Shown here in pieces: positions 36,007 through 47,430 of a stretch of DNA of 64,000 bases. Position 1 is the first letter of the stretch, and each line of letters starts with the position of its first letter. Origin of the DNA: Paratinospora sagittata (taxonomy: Eukaryota; Streptophyta; Magnoliopsida; Ranunculales; Menispermaceae); NCBI GenBank assembly GCA_035771175.1, contig CM069593.1, forward strand, positions 36,623,741 through 36,687,740. The letters run 5' to 3'. The notes under the pieces were generated by a model. That model saw nothing but the letters and a program-made list of their open reading frames with translations, made no database searches and had not been told where the DNA came from. Both the position numbers and the translations under genes were made by a program.

Positions 36007-36917
36007 ATGGTCACTATGAGTTTCTGGTCATGCCTTTTGGGTTGACGAATGCACTTGCGATGTTCATGGATTTGATGCAGAGGGTGTTTAGACCACATCT
36101 AGATCACTTCATCATTGTCTTCATTGACGATATTTTGATAGATTCCAAAACACATGTGGAACATGAGCAGCACTTCAGGATCACATTGCAGACATTAAGG
36201 GAGCATAGACTTTATGCTAAGCTCAACAAGTATGAGTTTTGGATTTCTTAAGTAAAATTTTTGGAACATGTGGTTAGTGCATATGGTATCTTTGTTGATT
36301 CTGCTAAGGATGAGGCGATTATTAATTGGCCAAGAATTACCACAGTGACAGAGATTAGGAGTTTTCTGTGGTTGGTTGGGTACTACAGAAAGTTTGCGCA
36401 AAACTTTTCGAAGTTAGCTACCCCACTTGCTAAGTTAACCCAGAAGAACGTTCCTTTTGTGTGGAGTGATGCCTGTGAAAAAACTTTTGCAGAGTTGAAG
36501 AAAAAGCTTACTACCGCAACTGTTTTGATACTTCCAGAACATGGGAAAGAGTTGGTAATTTATACCAATGCATCTCATGCAGGATTGGGTTGTGTTCTGA
36601 TGCAGGACGACAGAGTTGTTGCATATGCATCTAGATAGTTGAAAGTGCATAAGAAGAATTACCCAGTTCATGATTTGGAATTGGCGGCAGTAGTTTTTGC
36701 TCTGAAGAGTTGGAGAAATTATTTATATAGCGAGAGGTTCACATTGTATTCTAATCATAAGAGTTTGAAGTACTTGTTTGATCAAAAGGAATTGAATATG
36801 AGACAACGTAGATGGCTTGAATTTCTTAAGGATTATGACTTCGCATTTGAGTATCATCCTGGGAAAGCCAATGTTGTTGCCGATGCATTGAGCCAAAAAT
36901 GGGTTGAACGGGCATTG
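36007..36917 (+). pseudogene. Element B reverse transcriptase C-part and RNase H
   Basis: Resumes with [20 protein letters not shown]; the catalytic box [10 protein letters not shown] is intact. A stop at 36249 (TAA) precedes VKFLEHVVSAYGIFVDSAKD. RNase H shows VIYTNASHAGLGCVLMQ, where the usual first catalytic Asp is Asn. A stop at 36636 is followed by [31 protein letters not shown] and [13 protein letters not shown]. The pattern is that of plant chromoviruses; single-base stops and the Asp to Asn change make it inactive. Confidence 0.93.
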
Positions 36918-38163
36918 TAGCTTATCAGTTGGCCCATGAGTGGCGATTATTGGAGAGGGTCTCGATGATGAGTATACGTTCTGTTGAACCATCTTTTGAT
37001 GTGTGTGCTCAGATGAGGGCACAGCTGCCGGACACTCATATTCAGAGGATCAGATATCTGCAGTAGCATAGTCCAAATTTTGGGATGTTTGATGCTTGGG
37101 CTGACAGTACTGATCATGTTGATTGGTCGAGAGATGAAGATGGCATTCTGAGATTTCAAAGGAGACTATGGATTCCATATGATCCGGAGTTGAGAAATGA
37201 GTTTCTTCGAAAGGCACATAGATCGCAGTACACTATTTGCCCCGGAGCAACCAAGATGTACCATGATATGAAACGTACAATTTGGTGGCATGGGATGAAG
37301 AAGGACATAGCTGAGTATGTTCGAAAGTGTGGAGTGTGTCAGCAGGTGAAAGCTGAACACCAAAAGCCTGGAGGACAAATGCAATCATTACCTATTCTGT
37401 AATGGAAATGGGGGCATATTACGATGGATTTTATTACGGGACTTCCTAGGTCTCAAGGTAGATATGATGTCATCTAGGTTATTGTTGATAGGCTCACAAA
37501 ATCTGCACATTTCTTGCCGACGAACACCAAAGATTCCATGGATCGATTGAGCAGATTATACCTTCAAGAGATTGTGAGACTTCATGGAGTTCCTGTTTTG
37601 ATTGTTTCGGATAGAAATCCGCGTTTTACTTCGAGTTTCTGGCGTGTGATGCAGAAACAGATGGGAACTCATCTTTGTCTCAGTACGGCATTTCACCCTC
37701 AGACGAATGAACAGTCTGAGAGGGTTATTCAGATGTTGGAGGATATGCTCAGGTCTTGTATTTTGGAATTTGGTGGGAGTTAGATTGAATATCTTCATCT
37801 GTGTGAATTCGCTTACAATAATAGCTTTCAGGCTAGCATTGGCATGGCACCTTTTGAGGCTCTCTATGGGCGACCTTGTAGATCTCTTATGTGTTGTTTT
37901 GGAGTGGGAGAGACACAATTGGTAGGGCCAAAAGTAGTGGTAGCACAGATGGAGAAGATTAAGCAGATTAGGGCAAGGTTGAAGGCAGCTCAGGTTCAAA
38001 AAAAAAGCTACTTCGACAGATGCCACAGACCATTAGAGTTTGCTATGGGAGATTAGGTTTTATTGAAAGTTTCTCCACAGAAAGGGCCGATGAGATTTGG
38101 TGTGAAAGGAAAACTTTCTCCTCGTTATATTGGGCCATTTAAGATCCTTGAGAGGATAGGTCC
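36918..38163 (+). pseudogene. Element B integrase, main part
   Basis: The zinc-binding region has FLRKAHRSQYTICPGATKMY and VRKCGVCQQVKAEH, with the second His of HPG replaced by Cys. The core has TMDFITGLPRSQ (first Asp), VSDRNPRFTSSFW (second Asp) and AFHPQTNEQSERVIQ (Glu). The distal part reads MAPFEALYGRPCRSL and FLKVSP-like LLKVSPQKGPMRFGVKGKLS. Stops occur at 37063, 37400, 37474, 37780 and 38054. C' (38164) breaks it at the ERIGPVA codons; the rest is at 41208. Confidence 0.92.
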
Positions 38164-41100
38164 TGTGGCGACCCCGCGCCCCGGACCACCAACCCCGCAG
38201 GGTGTGGCATACGGAATGCCGGGGCTGGACGCCCGGCGTAGGCATCTCCGACCACTCCTCAACTCCCGTGAGGTGGTTGAGACCCTACGAGCCTTATCTC
38301 AAATAATGACATAATATCAAAAGGTACTAAACAAAACTACCCACCGTATTAATCATCAAAGACAAGAGATAATCCATAAAAATGAACCATAAATAAAATC
38401 ATAATCCCTACAGTCCATTAAAACTGACATACACATAAAGTCCAAAATTGTGGGTACAAATAAAAACCGTCATATGCCCACATGGTCTATCTAACAAGTC
38501 TCAACTCACCCATACTACAATGTGGTAAGTATTATAATTACATAATCCAAAATATAATACTTCATAATTTAAAACACATTTCAATCAAAATGCCTCTCAA
38601 CTCACATCGAAGCTTTGGATTCTCTCGCAGGCAAGGCCCTCAAGATATAACTACTCCTTTGCCCTTATTCGGGATAGAAGGACCTGAAAGAGGAAAATGA
38701 GGATGAGCCAACGGTGCCCAGTGAATAGAATTCAAATATGCTATCAATACTCATCAATAAATATCATGTATGCATGTCAATGTGTAGCATGATTAAAAGC
38801 TCATAAAATATAGATATCAAGCATTTATAATAAGTTCGATGCAAGTAAAAGCTTATCAATTTGGATCCACATTCCACATGCATTGGGTTACTAGTGCACC
38901 TCTATTTCACAGTACCGTTGATCTCAATCATGTTTTATTTGGGGTTACTAGTGCATGTCTATTTCACCGTACCGTTGACCCCAATCATTTCCTTTCCTAA
39001 AACCCTCCTATGACAATGTTAAGTCCCCCTATTAGCCAGATAGATGGGCCCAACCAAAGTCATAAAGTTTTCTCAAATCAATGCATCATTCAAAACATTA
39101 GAACACATTCATGCTTTCAACATACAATATATATATATATATAAGTGATATGATGACATAAAAGATATAATCATAAATGAAGTCTACTCACAACCAAGCC
39201 TCGCGAGAGTATTTAACCACACACGACCACCAAACCGAATCAACCCAATCAAGATCCTGAAACATACATCAATATCCTACCATACATCAATTTCTATGCT
39301 CGATCATATAGACATTACACATCAACCCTAAATCAGCCCACATATAAACAATAGGCCTAAATTCCATCTAATCCCATCATTCAACTCAAATCACATGACT
39401 TAGGGCTCTAATGCATAGTTCTCATTCATAAACCATTCTATTAATCAAAAATACTGATTTTCAATTCCTTAGGCATAAACATGCCCAAATTGGGTCACTT
39501 GATCACAAGTAGGCCTAAACCATGATATGGTCACAACCACCAAATCAGTAGCATAATCAACCCTAATCATGCTTAATTAAACATAAGTTGCATCAATTCA
39601 ATGATTCTAGGCCAAAAGCATCAAAAGCCCTAAAATATGAAATTTTTCATACTTAGGCCATATTGCCGATTTACACTAGGTCACCATGTTCAGCCATGTA
39701 TATCACTGATTTTGCATCATGGGTTCATCAACAATGGCAACTAGGTCAACATAGTTGACATGCAAGCTATTTGGAAAGGTCTAAGTTCATATTCTAAATT
39801 TAGGTCTAATACAAGCAACCCTACCAATTCTTCATTTAATATTCTGTTCAGATGTATCAATCTACCAACAGAAATATGTAATCACAAAATCAACCACACA
39901 GATTGAAGTATGTGAAGTAACAAACCTTCTGTCCAAATATCAGCCCAATCCAACGGTGGACCGAAAAGATACGTATCTTTGATGAACAAGTCTCTAATCA
40001 GACAATTTCTCCTTTCCTGCTGCAAATACTCCAACTTAGATTACTATATCACACAAAATACTAACCACCTAAACATCTCCACCGTTCAGAATACATAAAT
40101 ATCAGCTATAAACTACATACCCAAATTTAATATCCATCCAACGGTATATTAAGGAGTTCTACAAGTTTGAGCGAAACGGCACGAGAAATCCAGACTTTCC
40201 GACCAACTTTCTTTGAGAGCTTAGATCTCTCAAACGAAACCTCTAATCAAGATCTCCACTGTTCATAATGCAGCAATATCAGTTGTACACTACGTACCCA
40301 AATTTTATATCCATCCAACGGTAGATTAAGGAGATCTAGAAGTTTGAGCGAAACGGCGCGAGAAATCTAGACTTTCCGACCAGCTTTGTTTGAGAGGTTA
40401 GATCACTTAGACAAAACCTCTGATCAAGATCTCCACCGACCAGAATGAATAACCATAAGATACAAACTAGCTGACAAATTTTGAGCTCAATCTGACCATA
40501 TATCGCAAAGATCCAGCTCTTTGATGAAAACGTCGCAGAGATCTTCCTCCTGCAACTCCCTCCTTTCTCTTCTTCTTTCCTTTCTCTTCTTTCCTTTCTC
40601 TTCTTTTCTGTCTCTTCTTTTTTTCCTTTCTCTCCACTCACCTCTTTCTAGCACTTCCTTGATTCTCTCCTTGATTCTCTCCTTGATTCCCTCCTTGATT
40701 CCCTCCTTGATTCCCTTCTTGATTCCCTCCTTGATTCTCTCCTTGATTCCCTCCACTCATTCTAGCACTTCCTTGAAGAAGAGAAGTGGGCATGGAACAC
40801 TTGTCCACTTTCATGCACCAACCTTCACATGTGTTGGTCTCATACTACCCATACCAACCACATGTACTTTAACCAATCTCATTCTTCCATGTATTTTAAG
40901 TGTCCAATCCATTTAATACACCAAATTTTCATTCTCATTTATCCTTTTATTCAATCAATCCTAACCCATATCAATTCATGGTTTAATGGGCCCATGCATA
41001 ATAATAACATATGCATTATACTTTAATTTAACATGACCCATATACAATTTATGATACACATATTTATATACATTATCAAGCATCAACTATACAAACATTA

Positions 41101-41202
41101 AACAACCATCAAACAAACACCAAACATATCAAGGCAACGCATAGAGTTTGGGCAAAGTGCAATTGGTTATGGGCTAGATGAAATAATTTTCGGGGCGTCA
41201 CA
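38164..41202 (-). mobile_element. Element C', inverted relative of C
   Basis: Ends TGTGGCGACC and GGGGCGTCACA, perfect 5-bp TSD GGTCC (38159-38163 and 41203-41207), 3,039 bp. It is the reverse complement of C without the CACTA insert. A run of eight or more 12-bp units of the CCTTGATTCCCT type lies at 40660-40755. No coding domains; the minus-strand KEGIKEGIKE-like frame there is only the repeat translated. A solo LTR is the favoured reading. Confidence 0.85.
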
Positions 41203-41207
41203 GGTCC

Positions 41208-41517
41208 TTTGGCATACAGGATTGCTCTACCATCTCAACTTGTTGGAGTTCATAATGTATTACACATGTCTATGTTGAGAAAGTATAATGCAGACCCCAC
41301 ACATGTACCTATGCTTGATATTTTTCAAATTCAAGTTGGGGAGGATGTTACTTATGTGGAACAACCAATTCGGATTATGGCTCGCAGAGTTAAAAAGCTT
41401 AGGAATAAAGAAATTCCTTTGATTCGAGTCAAATGGCAGTTCCATGATAATGAAGAGCAAACCTGGGAATGAGAAGATCAGACGCGGGAGATGTTTCCAG
41501 ATTTGTTCACCGCTTGA
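41208..41517 (+). pseudogene. Element B integrase C-terminus / chromodomain-like end
   Basis: Continues from 38163 in frame: AYRIALPSQLVGVHNVLHMS, MLRKYNADPTHV, then VEQPIRIMARRVKKLRNKEI and VKWQFHDNEEQTWE, one stop (TGA at 41470), and REMFPDLF. This is the chromovirus integrase tail; the VKW...TWE stretch resembles the degenerate chromodomain of the Tekay group. Confidence 0.9.
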
Positions 41518-41561
41518 AGTAACATTTAATTTTATATCAAATTTCAAGGACGAAATTTCCT

Positions 41562-41574
41562 AAGTTGGGGAGAT
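41562..41574 (+). promoter_or_regulatory. Element B polypurine tract
   Basis: AAGTTGGGGAGAT directly upstream of the 3' LTR start TGTAACGACC at 41575. Confidence 0.88.
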
Positions 41575-42912
41575 TGTAACGACCCACTTTCGCATTTAAT
41601 GTCGTGATGACGTAAAATGCCCGACTCTAGGTATTATGTATGTATTTGATGTGTATAATACTCGTAGTTTGAGTATTTTTTGCATGTATATGATGTTTTT
41701 GTTGGTAATTAATTATTGGTGCATCAAACGGACTTGGGGATACTAGAAATGAGTCTAGAACGCATCATTATATAGAAATCGATTGGCTATACGTAAAATT
41801 TCGATGTGTATTGAGTGCGTAGTAGCGAAATGCAAAATAAGTATTTTTAGCAAAACGAAGGACGCTCATGCGCAAATGGGAAGGCGCTGATCCGATTTTT
41901 TGGGCCTTTTTTTTATGAAAAATGGCCAAAAATCGGCATTTTAAAAGGGAAAAAGTTGCTACTATTCCCATTTGAGTTGGGAACGAATTGGAGAAGGAAG
42001 AATGGAGGAAAACTAAGGTTTCAAGAGGAAATCTTTACCATTTATACCCCAAAGTAAGTGATTTTCTCCATTTCTTTCTATGAAATCACCATTAAAGGTG
42101 AGAGTAAACTTTCTAATGGTGTAATTTTCTCCATAGGCCTCGGTTTTGGGTATTCCTAACCTAGGGTTGGTTGGTATTTTGCTATTTCGAGCTTGTTTAT
42201 GGTAGAAACAACCTTCCTTAACCTAGATCTATACCCAATGTACATTTTGCAAGCACTTTACCACTTTTTTGGTGGAGTTAAGTGTAATGGCCCTAAACCT
42301 AGAAAATGAACTTTAGGTTTTCCATTCAAGTTGCCACTCAATTATGTTGAATAAATGACTGATTCTAAGTGATTGATGGTCCAATTCACTAATTTTGAAT
42401 GGTGGAAAGGCTAAGTGTAGTGTAAAATTGACCCAGGGCTTGATTTTGAGATTTTGCCCAAAATTGTGGCTTTTGACCTAAATCAAGTCAATTGATTAAA
42501 TTGACTTGAAACTTGTCTAATTGAACCCAAATTGAGTGAAATTGTGGGTTTATAATGGTTAGACTAGTGTTAGAATTGCATGAGTTAGTTCAATTTAACC
42601 ATGTAGAGATTTATCTAATTTGGGGCTTTTTAGGCATTTAGATTGGAATTGGTCAATTGAATGGTATTAAGTGTTTCTAATCCGAATTGGTGTGGATTAG
42701 ATGTGATTTGGGTTAATAATTATGTATTTAGACATAATGGACTGAAATTGATCATTTGTGTATGAAATTGATTCATTTCAGGTGTATGTGAGTCAATTGG
42801 CCAATTGGAATGTAAATGATGTATGAAATTGGCTAGTGAATTGGTTGTGAGTATTTCTCACCTTTGTTTTCCATTATGCCATTTTATTTATATAAATTGG
42901 TTTGTGCAATGG

Positions 42913-42994
<82 letters not shown>

Positions 42995-43970
42995 ATTGTG
43001 ATTTAAAAGCATGAGCATGGAATATATGCATTGATATTGCCTTGGGTGTTTTGGATTAAATACCTTGGCATTGTTGTCTTTCTATTTACTTATTTTTCAG
43101 GGAAATGTGCCGCCGAAATGCTTGGATTGGTGTTCCGTGGAAAGGACTTTCCGAATTACTGAGGAATGTAAGGGTAGAAAGATTAGAAGCATTAGTGTCA
43201 GGTAATGCGGCAGTCGAAACCTATTGGCCAATAAGGGAAGTAAAGGCATGTGTTATTCTGACATATCCTTTTGGTAAAGAGTCTGCATATTTGATTTTTA
43301 TTGAAATGATGCATAATTCACATGTTTAGTTTAAACACATGTATAATATGATTTTTCTTTATGCATTTGGTTTATGAATGGAATTTTCAATATCGTACGT
43401 GTTTTTTATAAATGCATATATGGAAATATATTGTGAGAACTTACTCATTAAGCTAGTTGAACTCACCCCATTTTTCCCTACTTTTCTCAGGTTCAGATCA
43501 GAAAGGAAAGGGCAAGGCTTAAAGCTTGCAGTCTTCTTTTTCTTCTTTTTTGGATGTATGTTTTGATTCATATATTTTTGAAAAAACTTGGGACTAGTGT
43601 AATTGTTTTGTTTCTTCTTTGATTATGTATATAAATATCACAAATTCTCATGTATATAAAATATAGATAGTTGTGGTTTGTTTGGTTTTGAGGATGACTT
43701 GGGATGTGGATAAGTCATGTGAGAAAGCAAAATGATTGGGTTTGATATGAATGATGTTGATTATTTGATTATATGTCTTTGTGTGATTGGATGTGATTAT
43801 CAGGATATTTTGTGGAACTTCAGATTTATGGGAAGGTTTTGCCAAAAAGTTTAGTGACTTTGTGGTATTGTTTTAAAAGGAAAAGGCTGACAAAGTATCG
43901 TATACGTCTAGATATGGCATTTATGGTATTCTGTGCCGGTCGTGATGTCACCCGAAGAGGGGTTGCGACA
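41575..43970 (+). mobile_element. Element B 3' LTR
   Basis: TGTAACGACC ... GTTGCGACA, 2,396 bp, followed by the TSD ACACT. It includes 631 bp absent from the 5' LTR and a pure (TG)40 microsatellite (42914-42993). No gene. Confidence 0.93.
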
Positions 43971-43975
43971 ACACT
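43971..43975. repeat. TSD of element B, right copy
   Basis: ACACT, identical to 8882-8886. Confidence 0.93.
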
Positions 43976-44546
43976 TCCTTAAAAACTCCTTCAATCTTTC
44001 CCAAGCCTCATACAAAGATTTCGACTCTAGTGGCTTGAATTGCCCAATCTCGGCTCGTAGTTGGGCAGTTTTGGCGGGTGGAAATAAATTTTGAAGAAAC
44101 TTTTGTACCATCTCTTGCCAAGTTGCAATACTCCCCGGTTGCAAAGATTGAAACCATGCTCGTGCTTTGTCCCTTAGAGAATAAAGAAACAATCTCAGTC
44201 GTATGGTGTCCTCAGTAACACCATTCATTTTAACTATATCGCACATCTCCAAAAAGGTGGTGATGCTGATAGTGGGATCTTCAATAGGAAACCCCCCAAA
44301 CTGATGTTGTTGAACCATAGAGATCAACGTCGGTTTCAATTCAAAATTGTTTGCGTTGATAGGAACACGAACTGTGCATGAATAATTCTCATTGATGATT
44401 GGTTTGAAGTAATATCTCAAAGTCAACTGATTTTGATTGTCAGCCATTGCTTCGGCTTCAATTCTTCTCTCCCTTCTTAGTCTTCCAAAAATGGTTTCAA
44501 TTTCGGGATCAAATGGTAGTACTTCAAAACTTCTTGCTCGTTGCAT
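43971..44546 (-). pseudogene. Element A gag, N-terminal part
   Basis: From ATG 44546 the minus-strand frame reads MQRARSFEVLPFDPEIETIF, then PINANNFELKPTLISMVQQH, FGGFPIEDPTISITTFLEMC, IRLRLFLYSLRDKARAWFQS and LFPPAKTAQLRAEIGQF, a typical Athila-type gag (Retrotrans_gag). It runs into B's LTR after LKEFLRK; the next codons are at 8886. This half has no stop, in contrast to the pol part. Confidence 0.92.
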
Positions 44547-45735
44547 AAACTCTTGAAATCCTATAAAACATAAACTAAGAAAGAAAATCAGAGAATAAAA
44601 AAAACAAAATATAAAAAAGAGATTGAAAAGAATGAATGATGAAAAAAGAAAAGAAGAATCTAAATTAAAATCAGTATTAAAAACATCTAGAGATTAGATT
44701 TCACATAATTATCAATTATGCAATATTAGTCATACTCATTATCAAATTATTATTCATGTTTATAAGTCAAAATCCTATAATTCATAACACTCTCTGTCGA
44801 GTGTCGTGTTAGAATCAATTACCAAAACACTAGTATCGATCTATCTATAAAAACCAATTCAATAGCAATGTATTAAGCTTTGTGATTTTCCTACAACTTC
44901 ATAAGATATCGCATATCTATCGATACTACGACCATCTCATGTCATATTTCTCATGTTCAAACCTCGAGAACCCTCTATCGAGTGTCGCCCTCCAAGTCTA
45001 TGATCATTCGATCTGTGGCCAATAGATCAAAAACATTAAGCATGGAGAAATATAAATAAACCAAGAATAAATCATTGATAATAAAAAAAAACTAATGTTA
45101 TTGCATAATCTCTAATATAGGATTCATCTCCTTTCTAAACTAACAAGTTAGTTCATAACTTGGAATAGCAAAAATGAAAACATGTAGAGAAACAAGAAAA
45201 TAAACATCAAAACCCAAACTAGTTGCTATTGAACTTGTCAAATCCTCCTTGTCTCCAAGTCGTCTTCTTCGCGTTCCTTTGCTCCTAGCCGTCGTTCTCT
45301 CTTCTCCAGTGTATTCTCCTCGAAAAATCCTAAATTTTGATATATAAAATGCCCCAAAGTCATGTGGAATTCAAATTAGAAAGTGGGGAAAAAATACACA
45401 AAAACTTGCTATTTTTTGCAAGTATAAAACCCAACGGCGCCGCGGCGCCCAGAACGTGCATTTTGTCTTCTTTTTTTGTGGACTTAGCCAATTTTTGCCT
45501 CTTTTCAACTTGTATTCTTCATGCTTCTCTTCTGCAACTTCTTGTACATATTTTCATCATTCAAAACCATGACTAACACATATAAATACCTACAAAACAA
45601 AGCAAATCATATCAATAACACACTAAAATATGAAATAGATCAAATCATAAACTAATAAACCAAATTAATGCATAAAAACTCAAATTATCCTAAACGTTAA
45701 ATTGCATAAAATATACATAAACACACGAAACTTGT
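44547..45735 (-). mobile_element. Element A 5' leader and truncated 5' LTR
   Basis: 44667-45735 matches 1310-2470 of the other LTR (both contain AAAAACATCTAGAGATTAG, and CGATACTA...ACCATCTCATGTCAT). It lacks about 210 bp at the leader side, including any PBS, and about 1.4 kb at the outer side, so it is truncated at both ends. 44547-44660 is an AT-rich leader. Confidence 0.75.
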
Positions 45736-46040
45736 TTTATTTTTGAAAATGTTGATATGTACAGGGATGTGGATATGTTGATATGTAGGGGGATGTCAAC
45801 ATGTTTTTTTGGAAATGTTGACATGTTTCGTCATGTTTTTTTTTTGTTTTTGGAAATGTTGACAAATAGGGAGATATGGATATGTATAGACTTTCTTTTT
45901 TTGAAATGTGGATACAAAAGATGTAATTGACTTCGTTGTTGATGATATAGACAGTTTTTTTGTCTTTGAATGGTACTATGTTGTTTTGGATGTTTGAATT
46001 ATTGTTTTATTTCTGTATATATGCATGTTATATCAAAGTT
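45736..46040 (+). other. Continuation of the outer MULE-type host DNA
   Basis: Repeats GTTGATATGTAGGGGGATGT and TTTTTTTGGAAAT, which also lie at 1060-1097 directly left of element A, so A was inserted in this sequence or between tandem copies of it. No coding is seen. Confidence 0.5.
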
Positions 46041-46044
46041 CACC

Positions 46045-47220
46045 TTACGAGTGGAAAATAGTACCCTGCCATCCAAACTAACCCGAAATTATTGCAAACA
46101 TGTCAAAAACTTGATGGAATGCATCCCAATGCATGATGGAAGGGGAAAATGCAAAAAAAAACTCAAGAAAAGACAGGATCAGCCGTCATAGACCGACCTA
46201 TTTAAATGAGGGTCAGTCCTGTTCAACCGAACAGAGAGGTTTTGGTCAAACTTCAAAGAACGACCCTCCTTCACCATGGTCGGTCCTTGAGGGCCGACCC
46301 TCAAATTTCCCAGGTTTTTTTGTATTTTCCCCTTCCATCATGCATTGGGATGTCTTCCATCAAGTTTTAACATGTTTGTAATAATTCCGGGTTAGTTTGG
46401 GTGGTGGGGTACCGTTCCTTACCCGTACCCCACATTAGAGTTATGAGTGGGGCACGGTACCTCACTGCCGAAACTAACCCGAAATTGTTGAAAACATTTT
46501 AAAAATATGATGGAATGCATCCCAATGCATGATAGAAGGGGGAAATGCGAAAAACCCAGGGAAAAGAGAGGGTCGGCCGTCATAGACCGACCTATTTAAA
46601 GGAGATCAGTCCTATTCAACCGAATAGAGAAGTTTTGGTCAAACTTCAAAGACTGACCATTATTCACCATGGTCGGTCCTTGAGGGCCGACCCTCATATT
46701 TCCCAGGTTTTTTCGTATTTCCCCCTTTCATCATGCATTGGAATGCATTCTATCAAGTTTTTGACATGTTTGTAATAATTTTGTGTTAGTTTGGGCAGTG
46801 GGGTATCATTCTTTACTCGTACCCCACATTAGAGTTACGAGTGGGGCACGGTACCTCACCACCAAAACTAACCTGAAATTGTTGAAAACATGTCAAAAAT
46901 ATGATGGAATGTATCCCAATGCATGATGAAAGGGGGAAATGCTAAAAAACTTGGGAAATATGAGGGTCGACCATCAAGGACCGACCTTGGTGAAGGAGGG
47001 TCGGTCTTTGAAGTTCGACCAAAACCTTTATGTTCGGTTGAACATGACCGACCCTCCTTTAAATAGGTCGGTCTATGATGATCTACCCTTATATTTCCCG
47101 AATTTTTTTGCATTTTCCCCTTTCATCATGCATTAGGATGCATTCCATCAATTTTTTGCCATGTTTACAATAATTTCAGGTTAGTTTGGGCGGCGAGATA
47201 TCGTTTCCCACTCGTAACTC
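46045..47220. repeat. Three tandem foldback units of about 395 bp
   Basis: Units start near 46045, 46441 and 46835. Each has arms of about 130 bp that are reverse complements (TTACGAGTGG...CCAAACTAACCC and GGGTTAGTTTGGG...TACTCGTA forms, plus GGAATGCATCCCAATGCATG repeated in both) around a core of about 125 bp rich in GGTCGGTC/GACCGACC. In unit 3 the core is in the opposite orientation to units 1 and 2. Short ORFs here are incidental. It resembles a MITE or foldback element amplified in tandem. Confidence 0.85.
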
Positions 47221-47430
47221 TAATGTGGGGTACGGGTGGGGTACAGTTGGGGTACGACACCCGATCGCCAAAATGAGGGCCGAATGTTGACATGTTCATA
47301 GACATAAAAACAATGTCCGAAGGTGAAAATAACAACTAATACATACACAATAGTATCAACATAAAAGAAATTTTATTCACCAAATTTTGCAAATCGTATC
47401 AAGATACATGATAGACAACAAACAAATTCA
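47221..47430. other. Spacer, nothing recognised
   Basis: AT-rich sequence between the foldback array and the PMD gene, probably the 3' flank of that gene. Confidence 0.4.

Larger units (their letters stand above)
8887..43970 (+). mobile_element. Element B, nested chromovirus (Ty3/gypsy, Tekay/Del-like)
   Basis: This is a complete LTR retrotransposon expanded to 35 kb by later insertions. The 5' LTR is 8887-23676, split by C. The PBS is at 23681-23692. gag, zinc knuckle and protease lie at 23884-25489. RT, RNase H and integrase lie at 32529-41517, split by E (between PR and RT), F' and C'. The PPT is at 41562-41574 and the 3' LTR at 41575-43970. LTR ends are TGTAACG...GCGACA with a 5-bp ACACT TSD, and the target is gag of element A. 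Domain order and motifs (GLTNA, VKWQFHDNEEQTWE at the integrase C-end) place it among plant chromoviruses; Tekay/Del is my best guess. Numerous in-frame stops show it is non-autonomous now. Confidence 0.92.

Noticed and set aside
40487..40916. ORFs on both strands with KEGIKEGIKE or LSLIPSLIPS repeats
   Set aside because: They translate the 12-bp simple repeat of C'; no conserved domain.
42823..43014. ORF with long Cys-Val run
   Set aside because: It is the translation of the (TG)40 microsatellite in the B LTR.
43908..44546. Single 212-codon ORF on the minus strand
   Set aside because: Its last ~20 codons are element B LTR. Only the part down to 43971 is gag; the tail is a chance read-through, not a fusion protein.
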